Assembly: GCA_029718625.1 (NCBI GenBank) | Contig: CM056379.1 | Coordinates: 52,349,579 to 52,413,578, forward strand | Direction of reading: 5' to 3' | Length of the DNA stretch: 64,000 nucleotides | Origin: Synaphobranchus kaupii | Lineage: Eukaryota > Chordata > Actinopteri > Anguilliformes > Synaphobranchidae | In this document: positions 1 through 59,459 of the stretch, piece by piece | How positions within the stretch are numbered: the first letter of the stretch is position 1 | Layout of the letters: each line of letters opens with the position of its first letter | The notes under the pieces: model-generated | What the model saw: only the letters and a program-made list of their open reading frames with translations | Told to the model about the DNA's origin: nothing | Database searches by the model: none | Program-made: the position numbers and the translations under genes

Positions 1-524
1 ACTTTTTGCGACCCAAACTAATGTAATTTTCATAGTTACATTAAGTAGGAAACCTAAATCAAATGAGCTAATATTTCAATACAGCCAATATTTCAATAGT
101 CTACAGATTTTTTTTATGTCAAAAGCACAAAAAGACTGGATCGTGATGATTAGCTAAAGCCGTTAACTATGTTATGTTGTAATAAACAAGTAATTAGCTA
201 TAGCTAGCTAGTAACAAAGAGCATCAAGGGCAACTGTTATCAGCATTTTGGCAAATTGGCTGGATCTCGTGGAGTGCAGCGAGTAGTAATGACACGCCAA
301 GGTCAAGATTAAATACAGTAGACATTTAAGTGATCATATGACAGTCAAATGTAAACAGTAAAAAAAAAATTTAAGTAGTTTAATTTTTTCTATTTAATTG
401 TACAAACGCAGAATAATATTAATGAAAATTAACACTTTGTTCATATAGGCCTAATTCCAGTGGAATGTTGCTGTAGCCTACACAAATCCGTGACCCAATA
501 GATATCTCCCGCGACCCACAGTTT

Positions 525-1631
525 GTGCACCGCTGCATTACGATAGCCTATTCCTGTCAAAAAGAACAATTCTCCTTTTCAAAACAAAACAGAGCTGCAC
601 ACCCTGTTAAAGGAGCTATATGTAACAAATTTACTGTACTAAATCATAAAATGACCATGATATGTCATCAGAGATTAAGGAAACATGCTAAGTCGAAATA
701 CTGGCTTCTCTGACAACAATGCTACAGCCAGTATGTTCTCCTTTGAAATTTCCATTCCGGGTCGGAACGTCTGTATTTGTTTTGGCCTGTGTGATTCACT
801 ATTCTCCGAGTTGACTGCCTATTACGAACAACCAGATGTACTCCGACAGCCGATTTACGAATGGCTAAGCTAAGTTCAACATCGTTTTCATTTAGCTAGC
901 TAGCTAAAGATTTAAATATATTTACTATATTTACTAGCTAATATATAATATATATATTATATATATATAATATTTACTAGCTAAATATACCACTAACGTT
1001 AGCTTATATCTGTGTGACCGTAAACATAGCCAGCCATGCATCTAGCTTGACAGAGTTATAAAAAATCCACATGAGCTGGTTTATAATTTGCAAACAATAA
1101 ATAAATAGCAAATGTATACATTAGCTGATAAACTTACAGTGTAGGACTCGTCATCGCTTGTCATTGTCAAAATAGAATAAGTCTTAAAATATAATGTTGC
1201 GCTCGGCTCGTCTTGCGCTCATGTTCGCTCAGTGTCCACAACCTGGCAACCCGCGTGAGCTTCGAGTCTGGGGAGGAGGGAGCGGGCGGAGACAACTCTC
1301 CAATATTGTGAATTTGGACTGCAGTACCCATTTTAAACACTCGGTGTCAATGTTACATATAGCTCCTTTCATTATAGTGTCAGGTTCCGTCAAACCTTGT
1401 CCTCTTAACAAAATATCTACGCTCCCAATTAAATATAGCCTACTTCCTCTCCTAATATACACAAATGGAAACTCGATTTAGATGTCTAAAACTGACGTAT
1501 CTAGCCAATTGTAGCCTATAGCCGAAACCTCCAACCAGTCATATTACAATGGGCAACTTCCTTGTATGCCCCGTTTACAGCCTCCTAATTAGCATTTTGC
1601 TACAAGTAGTGTTCTAGTGGATGTGCTAACT
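525..1631. repeat. Left arm, outer part, of a large inverted repeat (repeat A)
   Basis: Read in reverse complement, the stretches around 540-610 and 1380-1630 match 8925-9325 closely: the same order of blocks, including AGGAGGCTGTAAA, ACAAGGAAGTTGCC and GAACAATTCTCC. The arm continues at 6787-7015 after a later transposon insertion. The left copy has an extra segment of about 700 bp (see 611-1375) that the right copy lacks. No coding potential is recognised. The family is not identified; similarity was judged by eye. Confidence 0.7.
611..1375. mobile_element. MITE-like insertion with inverted termini
   Basis: The ends carry the inverted motif AAAGGAGCTATATGTAAC (left) and its complement near 1346-1368. 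The interior is AT-rich with TAGCTAGC and ATATAT runs and has no protein I recognise. The inverted copy of repeat A at 8925-9325 has only about 100 bp of unrelated sequence here, consistent with an insertion. Superfamily and target duplication are not clear. Confidence 0.45.
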
Positions 1632-3189
1632 TACAGTGCCCTCCACTATTATTGGCACCCCTGGTAAAGATGAGTAAAAAGGGTTATAAAAAATTCACTG
1701 TTTGGTGAATAAGCTTAATGTCACACTGAAAAAATGAGGAAAATCCAACCTTTAATTGAAATTAATTTAATATGAGGAAAAAAAAATCCCTCATCAAGAA
1801 AAAATTATTTTTAACAAAACCACGTGTGCCACAATTATTGGCACCCCCATTTATATATAGAATAAAGTAATCAGTTTTAATAGTTGGGCGCATATACTTT
1901 GCATGCCATGACTTCCTGATGTCTGTGACCCAACAACATCAAAAGACTCTTGATATCTTATTTTCTGGTACTCTTACAAGCGACACTATAGCATCTCTGC
2001 ATTTGAATGGATCTCTATGGGAATTGGGGGGGTGGGGCTAGATTTAGCTGTAAATTATGCTGGAACAGTGTGGAATACATGGTTGGTAAAATGGGTTGTT
2101 TCTCCTGACAAATTTTCCTATTGAACTCTATGGAAATATAAGTCAGGAGAAGAAACCCTTCAAGTTATCCATCCATATCTACTGTATTCTGGCAGCAGAG
2201 TGATGGTTTAAGGCTTGTTTGATATGTCAGACCCTTGATGACTTAGAGCCATTTAGCCAACCATGTGTTCCACACTGTTCCAGTGTAATCTACAGCTAAA
2301 TCTAGTCCCACCACCCAATTCCCATAGAGATCCATTCAAATGCAGAGACGTTATAGTATCGCTTGTAAAGCCCTATTCGGACGGGATAAGTTTTACAGGG
2401 GGAGGTGGGGTAATGTAATAATTACCGGAGGAGCTCCGCTATTTTAGTCCCGTCTGAATCTGCCATGTCCGTAACTTTTACGGACTGCGCGCTCCCGCGC
2501 CAGTAAAGATTCCGGAGTCTTTTACCTACTGTTAAATGTCCTGTAAAAATTACCCCAGGTTAAAGCAATCCCGTGCGAATTGACATGTCCGGTAAAATTC
2601 TGTTATTTCCTGTGAGAAATTAGTTTTCCCCAGTATTTTCTACTGGGTTTTCACGTAAGCACCCGAGGACGCATTTGGCTGTGCTCTCTTCGGTCCAACT
2701 ATTGACCGACCTCTAAATTAATATAACGTTACATTAAATAAGAAGACAGAGAGCAAAAAAACAGGATCAAAAGTAGGCTACAGTGGGGCAACGCTTGTGG
2801 CAGCTTTAGGTATGCTATTGTAGCCTAGCTATAGCCTTACATACATGTTATGGCTTAACACTGTTTCTTTTCAAGCTAACGTTAATAAAGAGGTGTACCG
2901 TGTAATGCAGGATTCCTCACGCTTTTTGTGGACATGTTTGCCATGCCAACATTGTCTCCACGTAGTTTTTTTTTTTTGGCGCCTGTATCTTTTCTATTGC
3001 TCCCTGACAGCGATTTTCTACCAGAAGCAATCAGTTTGCAGCGAAGATAGGATGTGTTACGTTGTATGACTCGTGGGGAACATTTTCGGTGTGACGACAA
3101 CATAGAGTAGACACTCCCATCTCTGTAATTCTAGACGCTGATTACGGAGATACTTTATCCCGTCCGAATCTATGGGGGGCCAACAGTGC

Positions 3190-3405
3190 CTAAACTCTGT
3201 CGTCTGCGAGTGCGACTGCGACTGCGAATGCAATTGCCTTATACTGTGCGCTTTAATTCGTCACAACATCTCACTCGCAGGCTTACTCGTGTTACTCATA
3301 CGCACTTGCACTGGCACTCGCAGTTGCATTCGCACTGGCACTCGCACTCGCAGTCGCATTCGCAGTCGCATTCGCACTGGCACTCGCAGTCGCATTCGCA
3401 CTTTT
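3190..3405. repeat. Hexanucleotide-type array (GCACTC/GCATTC/GCAGTC), left arm
   Basis: Runs of six-base units such as GCACTC, GCATTC and GCAGTC give repetitive Arg/Ser/Thr or His/Ser reading frames. The array lies near the end of the left palindrome arm; an inverted counterpart is at 6105-6330. The open frames are a consequence of the 6-bp period. Confidence 0.8.
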
Positions 3406-4611
3406 ATGAGTGTAGTTAGTAGCCTAGGCTACTAATTGTTAGCTTGCTGATATAGCTAGCATGCCAGACGGTTAGGTAACGTTAAGAATATCAGTATAGG
3501 CTACTTTGCTGAATAAAATACAGTAGGCTATATGGTTAGGCTACTGAATCAGTTCACTAACCTTAGCTAAATAGTTCGCAAGTTTGATATTTGATCAGCT
3601 CGGGTAGCCTACTATAGCCTATCTAGCTATCTGATCAGCTAAATTAGGCTAAATATAGGCATATTATTTTTTATTAAAAGACGAAGATTTTGTTTTCCTG
3701 TCAGGTTGAACGTATTATGGATTTACTTGTAGTGTGCCAACAATGTCACATTCAATAGCATTCGCAATTGCATTCGCACTCGCATTCTAACTCTCATGAT
3801 TATACCACTGCAGTTAGCATTTAAATCCACAGGGTGGCGATACAACCTCAGCTTCACTAACCTCAGCTAAATAGTTTGCAAGTTCGCGTGATCATTGATC
3901 AGCTCGGGTACTAGCCTATGATCAGCCCAAAATGATTAGCCTATTTCTGTTGCTTAGATAAATATATTAACTTTAATTAATATGCAATTTGAGTTTAATG
4001 GAGCAGACGAGAACATTTGTAAGGGAACTGATCCAACCATTCGCTCGTCCGCATTTGCCAGAAGACGATTATTATTTAGGCCTATTTATTTTTACTGTCA
4101 GGTTGAACGTCTTATGGATTTCCTTGTAGTAATGTCACATTCGAAGAATTTGACGTGGTCTATGAAAAGCTTGCACGAGTTCACCATTACTGGAAGTCAA
4201 GCATTCTGCTACTGCTTTTATGGCTCCCGTGCCGAAATCTGACTGCCTGTCAGAATTTGACAACCCCCCGCGTGCACGCGCGCCCACTCTGCATTATTAG
4301 CTACTTTCTTTGTGACTCTGCTCCTTCTCCTTTCGCGATTTCCGACTAATATCTTCCTTCTTTCGGTGGATGATTGGACCATTTTGTGTCACTGTCCGTA
4401 CAGATAGCCTACTATTTTCTCATTTGAAATGCACGATTTTCGTGGCGTTCCGGCATAATTTAAGCAGCATAATTTGCAAGAATCAGTAGCCTAGGCCTTA
4501 CGTTTAAAGCAGATAAAATGCATGTAAAGTAGGCTATAGTTTATTTTTAAAACGGCATTAACGTAGGCTAGTGAAACATAAAACAATCGCAGTTTGTTTT
4601 AGGAATATTTG

Positions 4612-4962
4612 CCCGGAGAAACAACCCTTCAAGTTATCCATCCATAACTACTGCATATCTGGCAGCAGATGGTTTGAGGCTTGTTTGATACGTCAGACCC
4701 TTGATGACTTAGAGCCATTTAGCCAACCATACTGTTCCAGTGTAATTTACAGCTAAATCTAGTCCAACCCCCCAATTCCAATAGAGATCCATTCAAATGC
4801 AGAGAGGTGATAGCCTAGTATCGCTTGTAGGAGTACCAGAAAATAAGATATCAAGAGTCTTTTGATATTGTTGGGTCACAGGCATCAGGAAGTCATGGCA
4901 TGCGAAGGATATGCGACCAAATATTAAAAATTATTACTTTATTCTACATTATGTTAAACTGT
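4612..4962. repeat. Truncated copy of the foldback core inside the palindrome loop
   Basis: From GAGAAACAACCCTTCAAG to ACTTTATTCTA this matches, in the same order, one half of the core seen at 2140-2365 plus 6456-6575 and at 42845-43170. It preserves the sequence GTATCGCTTGTAGGAGTACC without the TAA-flanked insertion, so it serves as an empty site for the 2369-6452 element. Confidence 0.7.
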
Positions 4963-6104
4963 CCAATATTTTTTGATGCCCGAAAATGGGGGGGGACTAT
5001 GTAGGACTACGAAAGGTTCTATAATTTATAAACGGTTCATCCAATATGGATGAAAAAAACCCTCAGCTGACAGTCTGCACTTCAACCTCATTGTCATTGT
5101 ATCCTTTCAAACTCAAAGTGCGAGAGTATAGAACCAAAATAACAAAAAATGTGTCGCTGTCCAATGAATTATGATGCTCACTGTAGGCTATGAACAAAAC
5201 ATTTTGAGGGTGTAGGCTACAGTAGAGGACCAGATGTGTCACCACAGCATAATGCTGTCCTGGACATTATGTCTACATTGAACTTAACGAAGAATCGTAG
5301 GGCTTGTAGACTAGCTGTCAAACTGCGATTATTTTATGTTCCACTAGCCTACGTTAACGCCGTTTTTTTTTTTTTAAAAACGATAGCCTAATTTACATGG
5401 ATTTTATCCGCTTTTAACGTAGGCTAGGCTGATTCTTGCAAAGTATGCTGCTTAAATTAGGTCTATGTCAGAACTCCACGAAAATCTAGCATTTCAAATG
5501 AGAAAAAGAGTAGGCTATCTGTACGGACAGTGACACAGAATGGCTTGATCATGCACCGAAAGAAGGAAGATATTAGTCCGAAATCGCGAAAGGAGAAGGA
5601 ACACAGTCGCAAAGAAAGTAATAATGCAGAGTGCACGCGAGGGTCTGTCAAATTCTGACAGGCAGTAAAATTTCGGCACGGGAGCCATAAAAGCATTAAC
5701 CAGCATTATAATTTCAGTAGCTAAATGGTGAACTCATGCAAGCTTTTCATAAACCACGTCAAATTCTTCGAATGTGACATTGTTGGCACACTACAAGTAA
5801 ATCCATAATACGTTCAACCTGACAGGAAAACAAAATCTTCGTCTTTTAATAAAAAATAATAGGCCTATATTTAGCCTAATTTAGCTGATCAGATAGCTAG
5901 ATAGGCTATAGTAGGCTACCCGAGCTGATCAAAGATCAAACTTGCTAAGGTTAGTGAACTGATTCAGTAGCCTAACCATATAGCCTACTGTATTTTATTC
6001 AGCAGAGTAGCCTATACTGATCTTCTTAACGTTACCTAACCGTCTGGCATGCTAGCTATATCAGCAAGCTAACAATTAGTAGCCTAGGCTACTAACTACA
6101 CTCA

Positions 6105-6330
6105 TAAAAGTGCGAATGCGACTGCGAGTGCCAGTGCGACTGCGAGTGCGACTGCGAGTGCGAATGCGACTGCCAGTGCGAATGCGAGTGCGAGTGCCAA
6201 CGCGAATGCAACTGCGAGTGCCAGTGCAAGTGCTAGTGCGTATGAGTGACACGATTAAACCTGCGAGTGGGATGTTGTGACCAATTAAAGCGCACAGTAT
6301 AAGGCAATTGCATTCGCAGTCGCACTCGCA
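6105..6330. repeat. Hexanucleotide-type array, right arm (inverted copy)
   Basis: GAGTGC/GAATGC/GACTGC units, the reverse complement of the array at 3190-3405. The two arrays differ in the exact order of unit variants, so each has changed since the arms formed. Confidence 0.8.
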
Positions 6331-6786
6331 GACGACAGAGTTTTGGCACTGTTGGCCCCCCATACGAATCGGCCATTAACATTAGAGACGTCCTGTGGTA
6401 ATAATTACTTTACAGACATTGTCCTGAAAACTTATCCCGTCCGAATAGGGCTTAAGAGTACCAGAAAATAAGATATCAAGAGTCTTTTGATGTTGTTGAG
6501 TCACAGACATCAGGAAGTCATGGCATACAAAGGATATGTGACCAAATATTAAAAATGATTACTTTATTCTATATATAAATGCAGGGGTGCCAATAATTGT
6601 GGCACACGTGGTTTTGTTAAAAATAATTATTTCTTGATCTTTTTTTTTTTTTTTCATAATAAATTTACTTCAATTAAAGGTTGAATTTTTTCAGTGTGAG
6701 ATTAAGCTAATTCACCAAACGGTGATTTTTTTATAACCCTTTTTACTCATCTTTACCAGGGGTGCCAATAATAGTGGAGGACACTG

Positions 6787-7015
6787 TAACTGCTTAACTA
6801 GTGAACACGTTGGCTTTACTAGTAAACTAGTGAAGGGAAGTGTATGTAACTAGTGAACTAGTTAAGTGAATATATGCAAATGCGGACTCTATGCAACTTA
6901 ACTAGTTAACTACTTCACTAGTGCTGCTTCAATTGCAACATGTTCGCCTTTCAACCCACTCGTGGCCTTTTAAGACTGACTAGTTCAGGCTGTGGTGCCA
7001 CTAGTTGGCACTGTA
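6787..7015. repeat. Left arm, inner part, of repeat A (ACTAGT-rich)
   Basis: Many ACTAGT palindromes (for example AACTAGTGAACTAGTTAAG). Most of the segment is inverted relative to 8690-8945; one block (CCTTTCAAC...GGCCTTTTAAG) is present in the same orientation in both. It continues the arm interrupted at 1632. Confidence 0.65.
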
Positions 7016-25890
<18,875 letters not shown>

Positions 25891-28602
25891 GAAGAGCAAA
25901 GTTCCACAACCCCCCCCCCCCCCCTTCCTGTGCACTCCTCAAATCAGGGCAGCCAGCACCAGAAGGGGACAAAGCTCAGTCTTCATCGCAACGTGCACTT
26001 TTATCTACTGTGTATTGCATTCCATAGGTGTAGAAGTAATTTTCTTTATTGTTTTGCGATTTGTATGTATTTTGGCTTTATTGAACATTGCATTCACTAA
26101 GCTTTGCCTTGTAGAGACAGGTCCAACAGAGCCCCAGTTAACCACACAGTCTTTTAAAATGGTTGTTACTTGATTTCCCAATGCACAGATCCCAAACCCA
26201 CTGGTCACATCACTGCATTTCTGTCTGATCTTTCTCACTCTACTGCTTTCAGCCAAAAGAGGCAGACAACATGTATAACTGTCCCTGTTTGAAAGGATTT
26301 GACAATGCTATCAGTCTACTATTATAGTGCTGATGATCCACTATACTGAAATGCCAAAACGAGGGTGAATTTTGTGGATAGCAGATGACTAGTATTTATT
26401 TATTGTATGCAGTGATGGGTTAAGCACTCATAAACTTGTTCAATTGCCTTTATCTAAAATACCTGCCATATTTTATAATAAATGTACCTGGATTAGTTTA
26501 TTAGGTAAGGTAGAGAGGCAAAGAAAAGAGTGGATTGAGAGGTGAACTATCAAAAAATAGCTATATTTGATGAAAGTAATCTTTAAGTGTAGATTTACAT
26601 GTAAAATTAACCAGGGGCCTGCAATTAGGCCTTATTTGGTCCTAAAACTGCACTCCTGAAAGCTGACCGCAGAGGGCAGCCATAATTCTTGTGTTCTGAA
26701 ACAACCCACTGTCACATTGCCAATCAGACCGTAAATAAATGGGTGCCTTTAAATGTTAGGGTGAATGAACAGACTGCGGAATGCTGAGGCCACATAGGTT
26801 GACTGGGGCTTTTGTTGATTGACCTTTTTCATTTTTGCTTGATTCTATTGCTGCTTTTCACTTTCTTTATTGATTGATTGTGGTTTCATTATTTTAAGTT
26901 TTGTTGTGATTATTATTTAAATGATTATGACCAATTGTGCTTTGTTTACCGATTTGCTCTGATTGGTTTTAGTTTGTTCTTAGGGGTGGTGGGTGAAGGG
27001 TTAACAAATATACTCATTTATTTCACATTCACCTGGACGGCCTTTCTGTTCCTGCAAAAAAAGAGACTTCAAACACTTTCAGGTGTTGGGGCACAAATAT
27101 GAAAGGACCTGAGGGAAGACATTTAAAAGAAAACTTAAAATACAAGGGAGGAGTTGGGACAGAAAGAGAAAGGATAAGGCTGCTGTAATGAGAAGCTGAT
27201 CTGGTCTGGAAGTCTGGGGTGTTAACTCTGCGAGTGAGTTATTTCAAATGATTCAACCACTTTTTTCTGTGCTTTACAGCATATATGTTGACTTTGTGTG
27301 TGTTCATTGTGTGCCACATACCTGTAGTATGATGCTGTCTGTCACTGACCAGTTTTACCTCATATTTTAAGTCCTGCCCTGTCAAACACGTTTGCTTGAT
27401 GGTCTTGATTTTGTGTGCGTGTGTGCGTGCGTGCACGCACGCGGAGGAAACCTGACAGTTTTGTCATTTGTCATTCGCACAAGTGATTTACACATTTGTG
27501 TAAGATATTTCTGCATTGTCTTAACTTTTTTTTTAGCAAAAGTGCAATTTCCTTTGGTTTTGCTACATTTTTAAGTGAAGTTATAATAGAAACACATCCC
27601 TGAGAGTTGGCACCAGATGAGCACATAGGGGAAAATTACTAGTGTGTTTGTGCTAGTTTGTTGTCTAATAGACTTGTGTGCACTTTCTATGTCTTGGTGT
27701 GTGTGGCTGTTCTTGGATGTGTGTAAGCTGTATGGGGGGTGGTTATTTGGATAACATTGTGATCTGTGAATAAGGCAGAATATGTTGATACGCGTGGGAT
27801 AGTCTATACAGCATGACAGAATGACAAAAAGTAAAGCTGACGGCCGGATATTCTATGGGCCTTAGTGTATGAAAGCATGCAACAGAACGAGTGAGTGTTG
27901 CTGAGTGCCCCGACTATGAAAGATTGACCATGGGTAAATATAGCTTCTCTGAGAGCCTGGGATAGAAGAGATATGTGGGGGGAGGGGTGACAAGGGATTG
28001 AGGAATGATGACAGAGTGTATTATATCTGTCTCAGACAAGTCTCAGAGAGTTTTTAATTCTCTGGCAGTTTGCTTTTGGCTTATGTTTACCTTTCTGCAT
28101 GATATTCCATCAGTTAGTTTGCCATCGCCTTTGTGCTAAAAAAAATAAATTATAAAATACCCTGGCAGGGCTTCTTTTGGTGTTGGTTGTTCATAGTAGA
28201 TTGGATTCTGTCATAATTCACCATTTGTTCTTGGAGGAGACTAATAATCAAGCAACAGTAGTGTAACTATAGGAAATGTCAGTGACTGGGTCCTAAAGTA
28301 TTTGAAAATGTACAAAAATGTTTGTTGCTTTTTTGATTGATGCCCTGTCCCCTGAGTGGTGTGTGATGTCACTCAGACGTACGGGAATGCCCATGATGCA
28401 GCAGTGCTGAGATCCCCCAGAGACTTCTCTCCCCTCACAACCAGCCAGCATGACCAGACACCTCTGGCTCAGTGGTGCCCCCTGCCTGCTGCCCTGTACA
28501 CTGCAACTATCTTTGCGCAATGCATTCTTCTCCTGTATGACACCATGTGGTTGTTTAAAAGCTTTAAGAATTGAACAAATAAAGTGTCCTCTGTTATTTA
28601 AA
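25891..28602 (+). other. pgap3: Probable pgap3 3' UTR
   Basis: Follows the pgap3 stop. It contains a poly-C run (25911-25923), TG/GCGTGC-rich sequence near 27410-27440, and several AATAAA-like hexamers. The best polyadenylation signal is at 28578 with GT-rich sequence behind it, which would give a 2.7 kb UTR; earlier signals near 26478 and 26734 could be used instead. No exon recognised. Confidence 0.45.
28578..28583 (+). terminator. pgap3: Candidate polyadenylation signal for pgap3
   Basis: AATAAA followed at once by GTGTCCTCTGTTATT, a suitable GT-rich downstream element. Use is inferred. Confidence 0.45.
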
Positions 28603-28755
28603 AACAGTTCCTAAGATTTATTTCCTTTCTCTCTGTGTGGTAGAGGGCCAGTCAACTTGACCGATGCCTGGCCATTGGGTCTACACAAAGAAATATGCAT
28701 GTTCTGAATCTGATTAATCGGATTGACTGGGGCAGGGAAATTATTTTAGAGACCA

Positions 28756-28909
28756 GGGTATTCCACAAAGCAGGATTACTGCGGAGTAAAACCCAGAACC
28801 TTCCCAAATCTGGAACACGGACTGAAGTAAAAAGACCTGTTCTGGATTTTACTCAGTGCAGTTGTCCAGCTAACTCAGTAATTCAATTGTGCTTTGTGGA
28901 ATACCCCCC
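28756..28909. mobile_element. Short MITE with TATTCCACAAAGCA termini
   Basis: GGGTATTCCACAAAGCAGG on the left and TGCTTTGTGGAATACCCCC on the right are inverted repeats around about 120 bp. No ORF of its own. Similar TATTCCA termini occur in many fish MITEs; superfamily not assigned. Confidence 0.7.
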
Positions 28910-30423
28910 AGGGTACTGTTCCAGCCCAGCTGCCTGGCATCTCTCGCCTGCCTGTGAGCTTCTAAAGATCTCAACATCCAAAGTAATTTCAACATTAACG
29001 CACATTAACGCAGCCTGGAGACTGAAGGCTGTATTTGACATGTCAGCCCAGAATTTAGTTGCTAAAGCCTCTTTCCTTGAATGGTAATTTAGACCACAGA
29101 GTTGGATATACTCTGTAATAAAGCTTAAAAAATGAATTACTTTAAGACATACCTTAATAGGACTAAAATATGTAAAAATACGTAAATAGATTTACATAAT
29201 TATATCAGCAAAATCAGAAAAGCATGCTGTTATTTAAAATATGTAAATACAGTCCCTCAAAAATACTTTCAAAACACTGCATAGATATGTCCTGCTACAG
29301 CTAGACATAAAATAAATGACATTAAAGGACCTATAAATATAGGCAGCATGAAACAAAATGGCTCAGAACTTCTACTAAAATAAAAAAGAATTGATTTCAT
29401 CACAATCCACAATTCAGTGGAGTATTTGGTTAGCCTGTGAAGAGATCAGATCTACTATTAACACCAAAGGAGTTCACAAGCTCCCCGTCTGGTTGCTGAT
29501 CATATCTGGTTGGAATTGCAGAGACAGAACTTGTAATATTTCTGTGTGACGCAGCTTTCATAGAGGAACTTCATTTAACCCTTGTGTTCTGTTTACTTCT
29601 TAGCATCTTTGAAAAATGTCTAATTTAGCTACTGCACGTGGTGAAAGGGGTATTTTTCACTGAAGCCCGAGATCGTGTGGCTAGTTGTTTCTGAGAGTTA
29701 ATTCCTGTGGGCCTAAGAAGGCCATCGGTTGCGCGAAAAGAAAACCATAAAACAGATTGCGCAAACGCTCTACAGTAGCCTACGGAAGACATTGTTTTGA
29801 ACTCGCGAGCAATTCAGTATGCTTTCACTCTGGCCCGAGAGTTATAAACCGTGGGTTGTACTATGACCCGGGCATGCATGAGGGGTGGGCTGCTGGCACA
29901 TTGGAGTGGGAGTTCCTTATGAATAGAGATTATTATTCTTACTCTCCGCTCTGATCAATTGGGACTGTAGAACTGAGAACCTATATAGACTTTTAATATG
30001 CATGTGCGCGTATCAAAGATATATGTCACTGGGAAATTATTGAGAAATTAATATTGTGTGTAGACCTATGTAAAACAACTACGGAGAAATAAATCAAATC
30101 CTAAATTATTTTACACATTAAAGTAGCCTACTACTTTCCAAACTGTCCCGTGTTTGCCGTTCAGATTAACAATTCACGCGAAATACAGTACAGGAAACTT
30201 GCGAACAATAATGACTCAGAGAAATACGCAGTGTCGTTTCCAGACTTAATGACTTTTTGACTAGACTGAGGCGGGCTGAGATTCAATCTGCCTCCAACTG
30301 CCACTCCCCACCCAGGCCTGTGACGGGAGCGCGCTTCGCGTTATGCTACGCTTTACAGCCAAACCACAGGCAAAGCTGAGGTTGTGAATCTCTGCGGGGT
30401 AGTTGTTCGGATTTATAAACAAG
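28910..30423. other. Intergenic region and erbb2 upstream sequence
   Basis: AT-rich to about 29,550, then less so towards erbb2. A GC box (GGCGGG) is at 30270-30275 and CpG-containing sequence (GAGCGCGCTTCGCG) at about 30327-30341. No ORF with known domains. Confidence 0.5.
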
Positions 30424-30430
30424 TATAAAA
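30424..30430 (+). promoter_or_regulatory. erbb2: Candidate TATA box of erbb2
   Basis: TATAAAA about 107 bp before the start codon, placing initiation near 30455 and giving a 5' UTR of roughly 75 bp. Mammalian ERBB2 promoters also have a TATA-type element. Not tested. Confidence 0.45.
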
Positions 30431-30503
30431 GAGTACAGACTAACCGTTGGAATAATATAGTTTAAAAACGCTCAGTATTGGGAATAAAGTTACATCGGTG
30501 ACT

Positions 30504-30512
30504 ATGGAGTAG
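30504..30512 (+). promoter_or_regulatory. erbb2: Two-codon upstream ORF (ATG GAG TAG) in the erbb2 leader
   Basis: ATG at 30504 with A at -3 and G at +4, one sense codon, then TAG, 18 bases before the main ATG and in the same frame. Mammalian ERBB2 mRNA carries a short repressive uORF close to the start codon; this may be its counterpart. It is functional only if transcription starts upstream of 30504. Confidence 0.5.
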
Positions 30513-30530
30513 GGGTTTGCGGCACAAACG

Positions 30531-59459
<28,929 letters not shown>

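Larger units (their letters stand above)
3171..6362. mobile_element. Large imperfect palindrome (foldback element) with unequal arms
   Basis: The termini are the inverted motif GGGGGGCCAACAGTGCC (near 3174 and ending near 6359). The left arm runs to about 4570 and the right arm from about 5340; blocks match in reverse order, for example TAACCGTCTGGCATGCTAGC, GTCAGGTTGAACGT and CTTCCTTCTTTCGG with their complements. The left arm has an extra, internally duplicated stretch around 3720-4060. The loop (4575-5340) holds a fragment of another repeat. Small ORFs here are repeat translations without known domains. Confidence 0.65.
2369..6452. mobile_element. Harbinger-like TIR element inserted with TAA duplication
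   Basis: Perfect 22-bp terminal inverted repeats begin AGCCCTATTCGGACGGGATA at 2369 and end at 6452. They are flanked by TAA at 2366-2368 and 6453-6455. A 3-bp TAA target duplication is typical of PIF/Harbinger elements, but no transposase is seen, so superfamily is an inference. Two uninterrupted copies of the target lie near 4820-4840 and 43078-43095. The left part (2369-3168) also ends with the terminal motif TATCCCGTCCGAAT, suggesting that an inner element at 3171-6362 split an originally short MITE. Confidence 0.7.
1634..6786. mobile_element. Tc1/mariner-type foldback element, TA target site, carrying nested insertions
   Basis: The left terminus starts CAGTGCCCTCCACTATTATT after TA (1632-1633). 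The right terminus is its inverted complement ending at 6786, followed by TA (6787-6788). Terminal inverted repeats extend for roughly 200 bp and end in the motif AATTATTGGCACCCC. The same element, deleted to 523 bp, is at 9397-9919. No transposase is visible, so it is non-autonomous. Its palindromic core (about 1850-2365 and 6456-6580) was later split by the element at 2369-6452. Removing the whole insertion and one TA rejoins repeat A exactly as seen in the inverted copy near 8915-8945. Confidence 0.85.

Noticed and set aside
3172..3435. Arg/Thr/Ser-rich ORF (and the His/Ser-rich frame over it)
   Set aside because: Translation of a hexanucleotide array inside a transposon; the inverted copy gives the same type of ORF.
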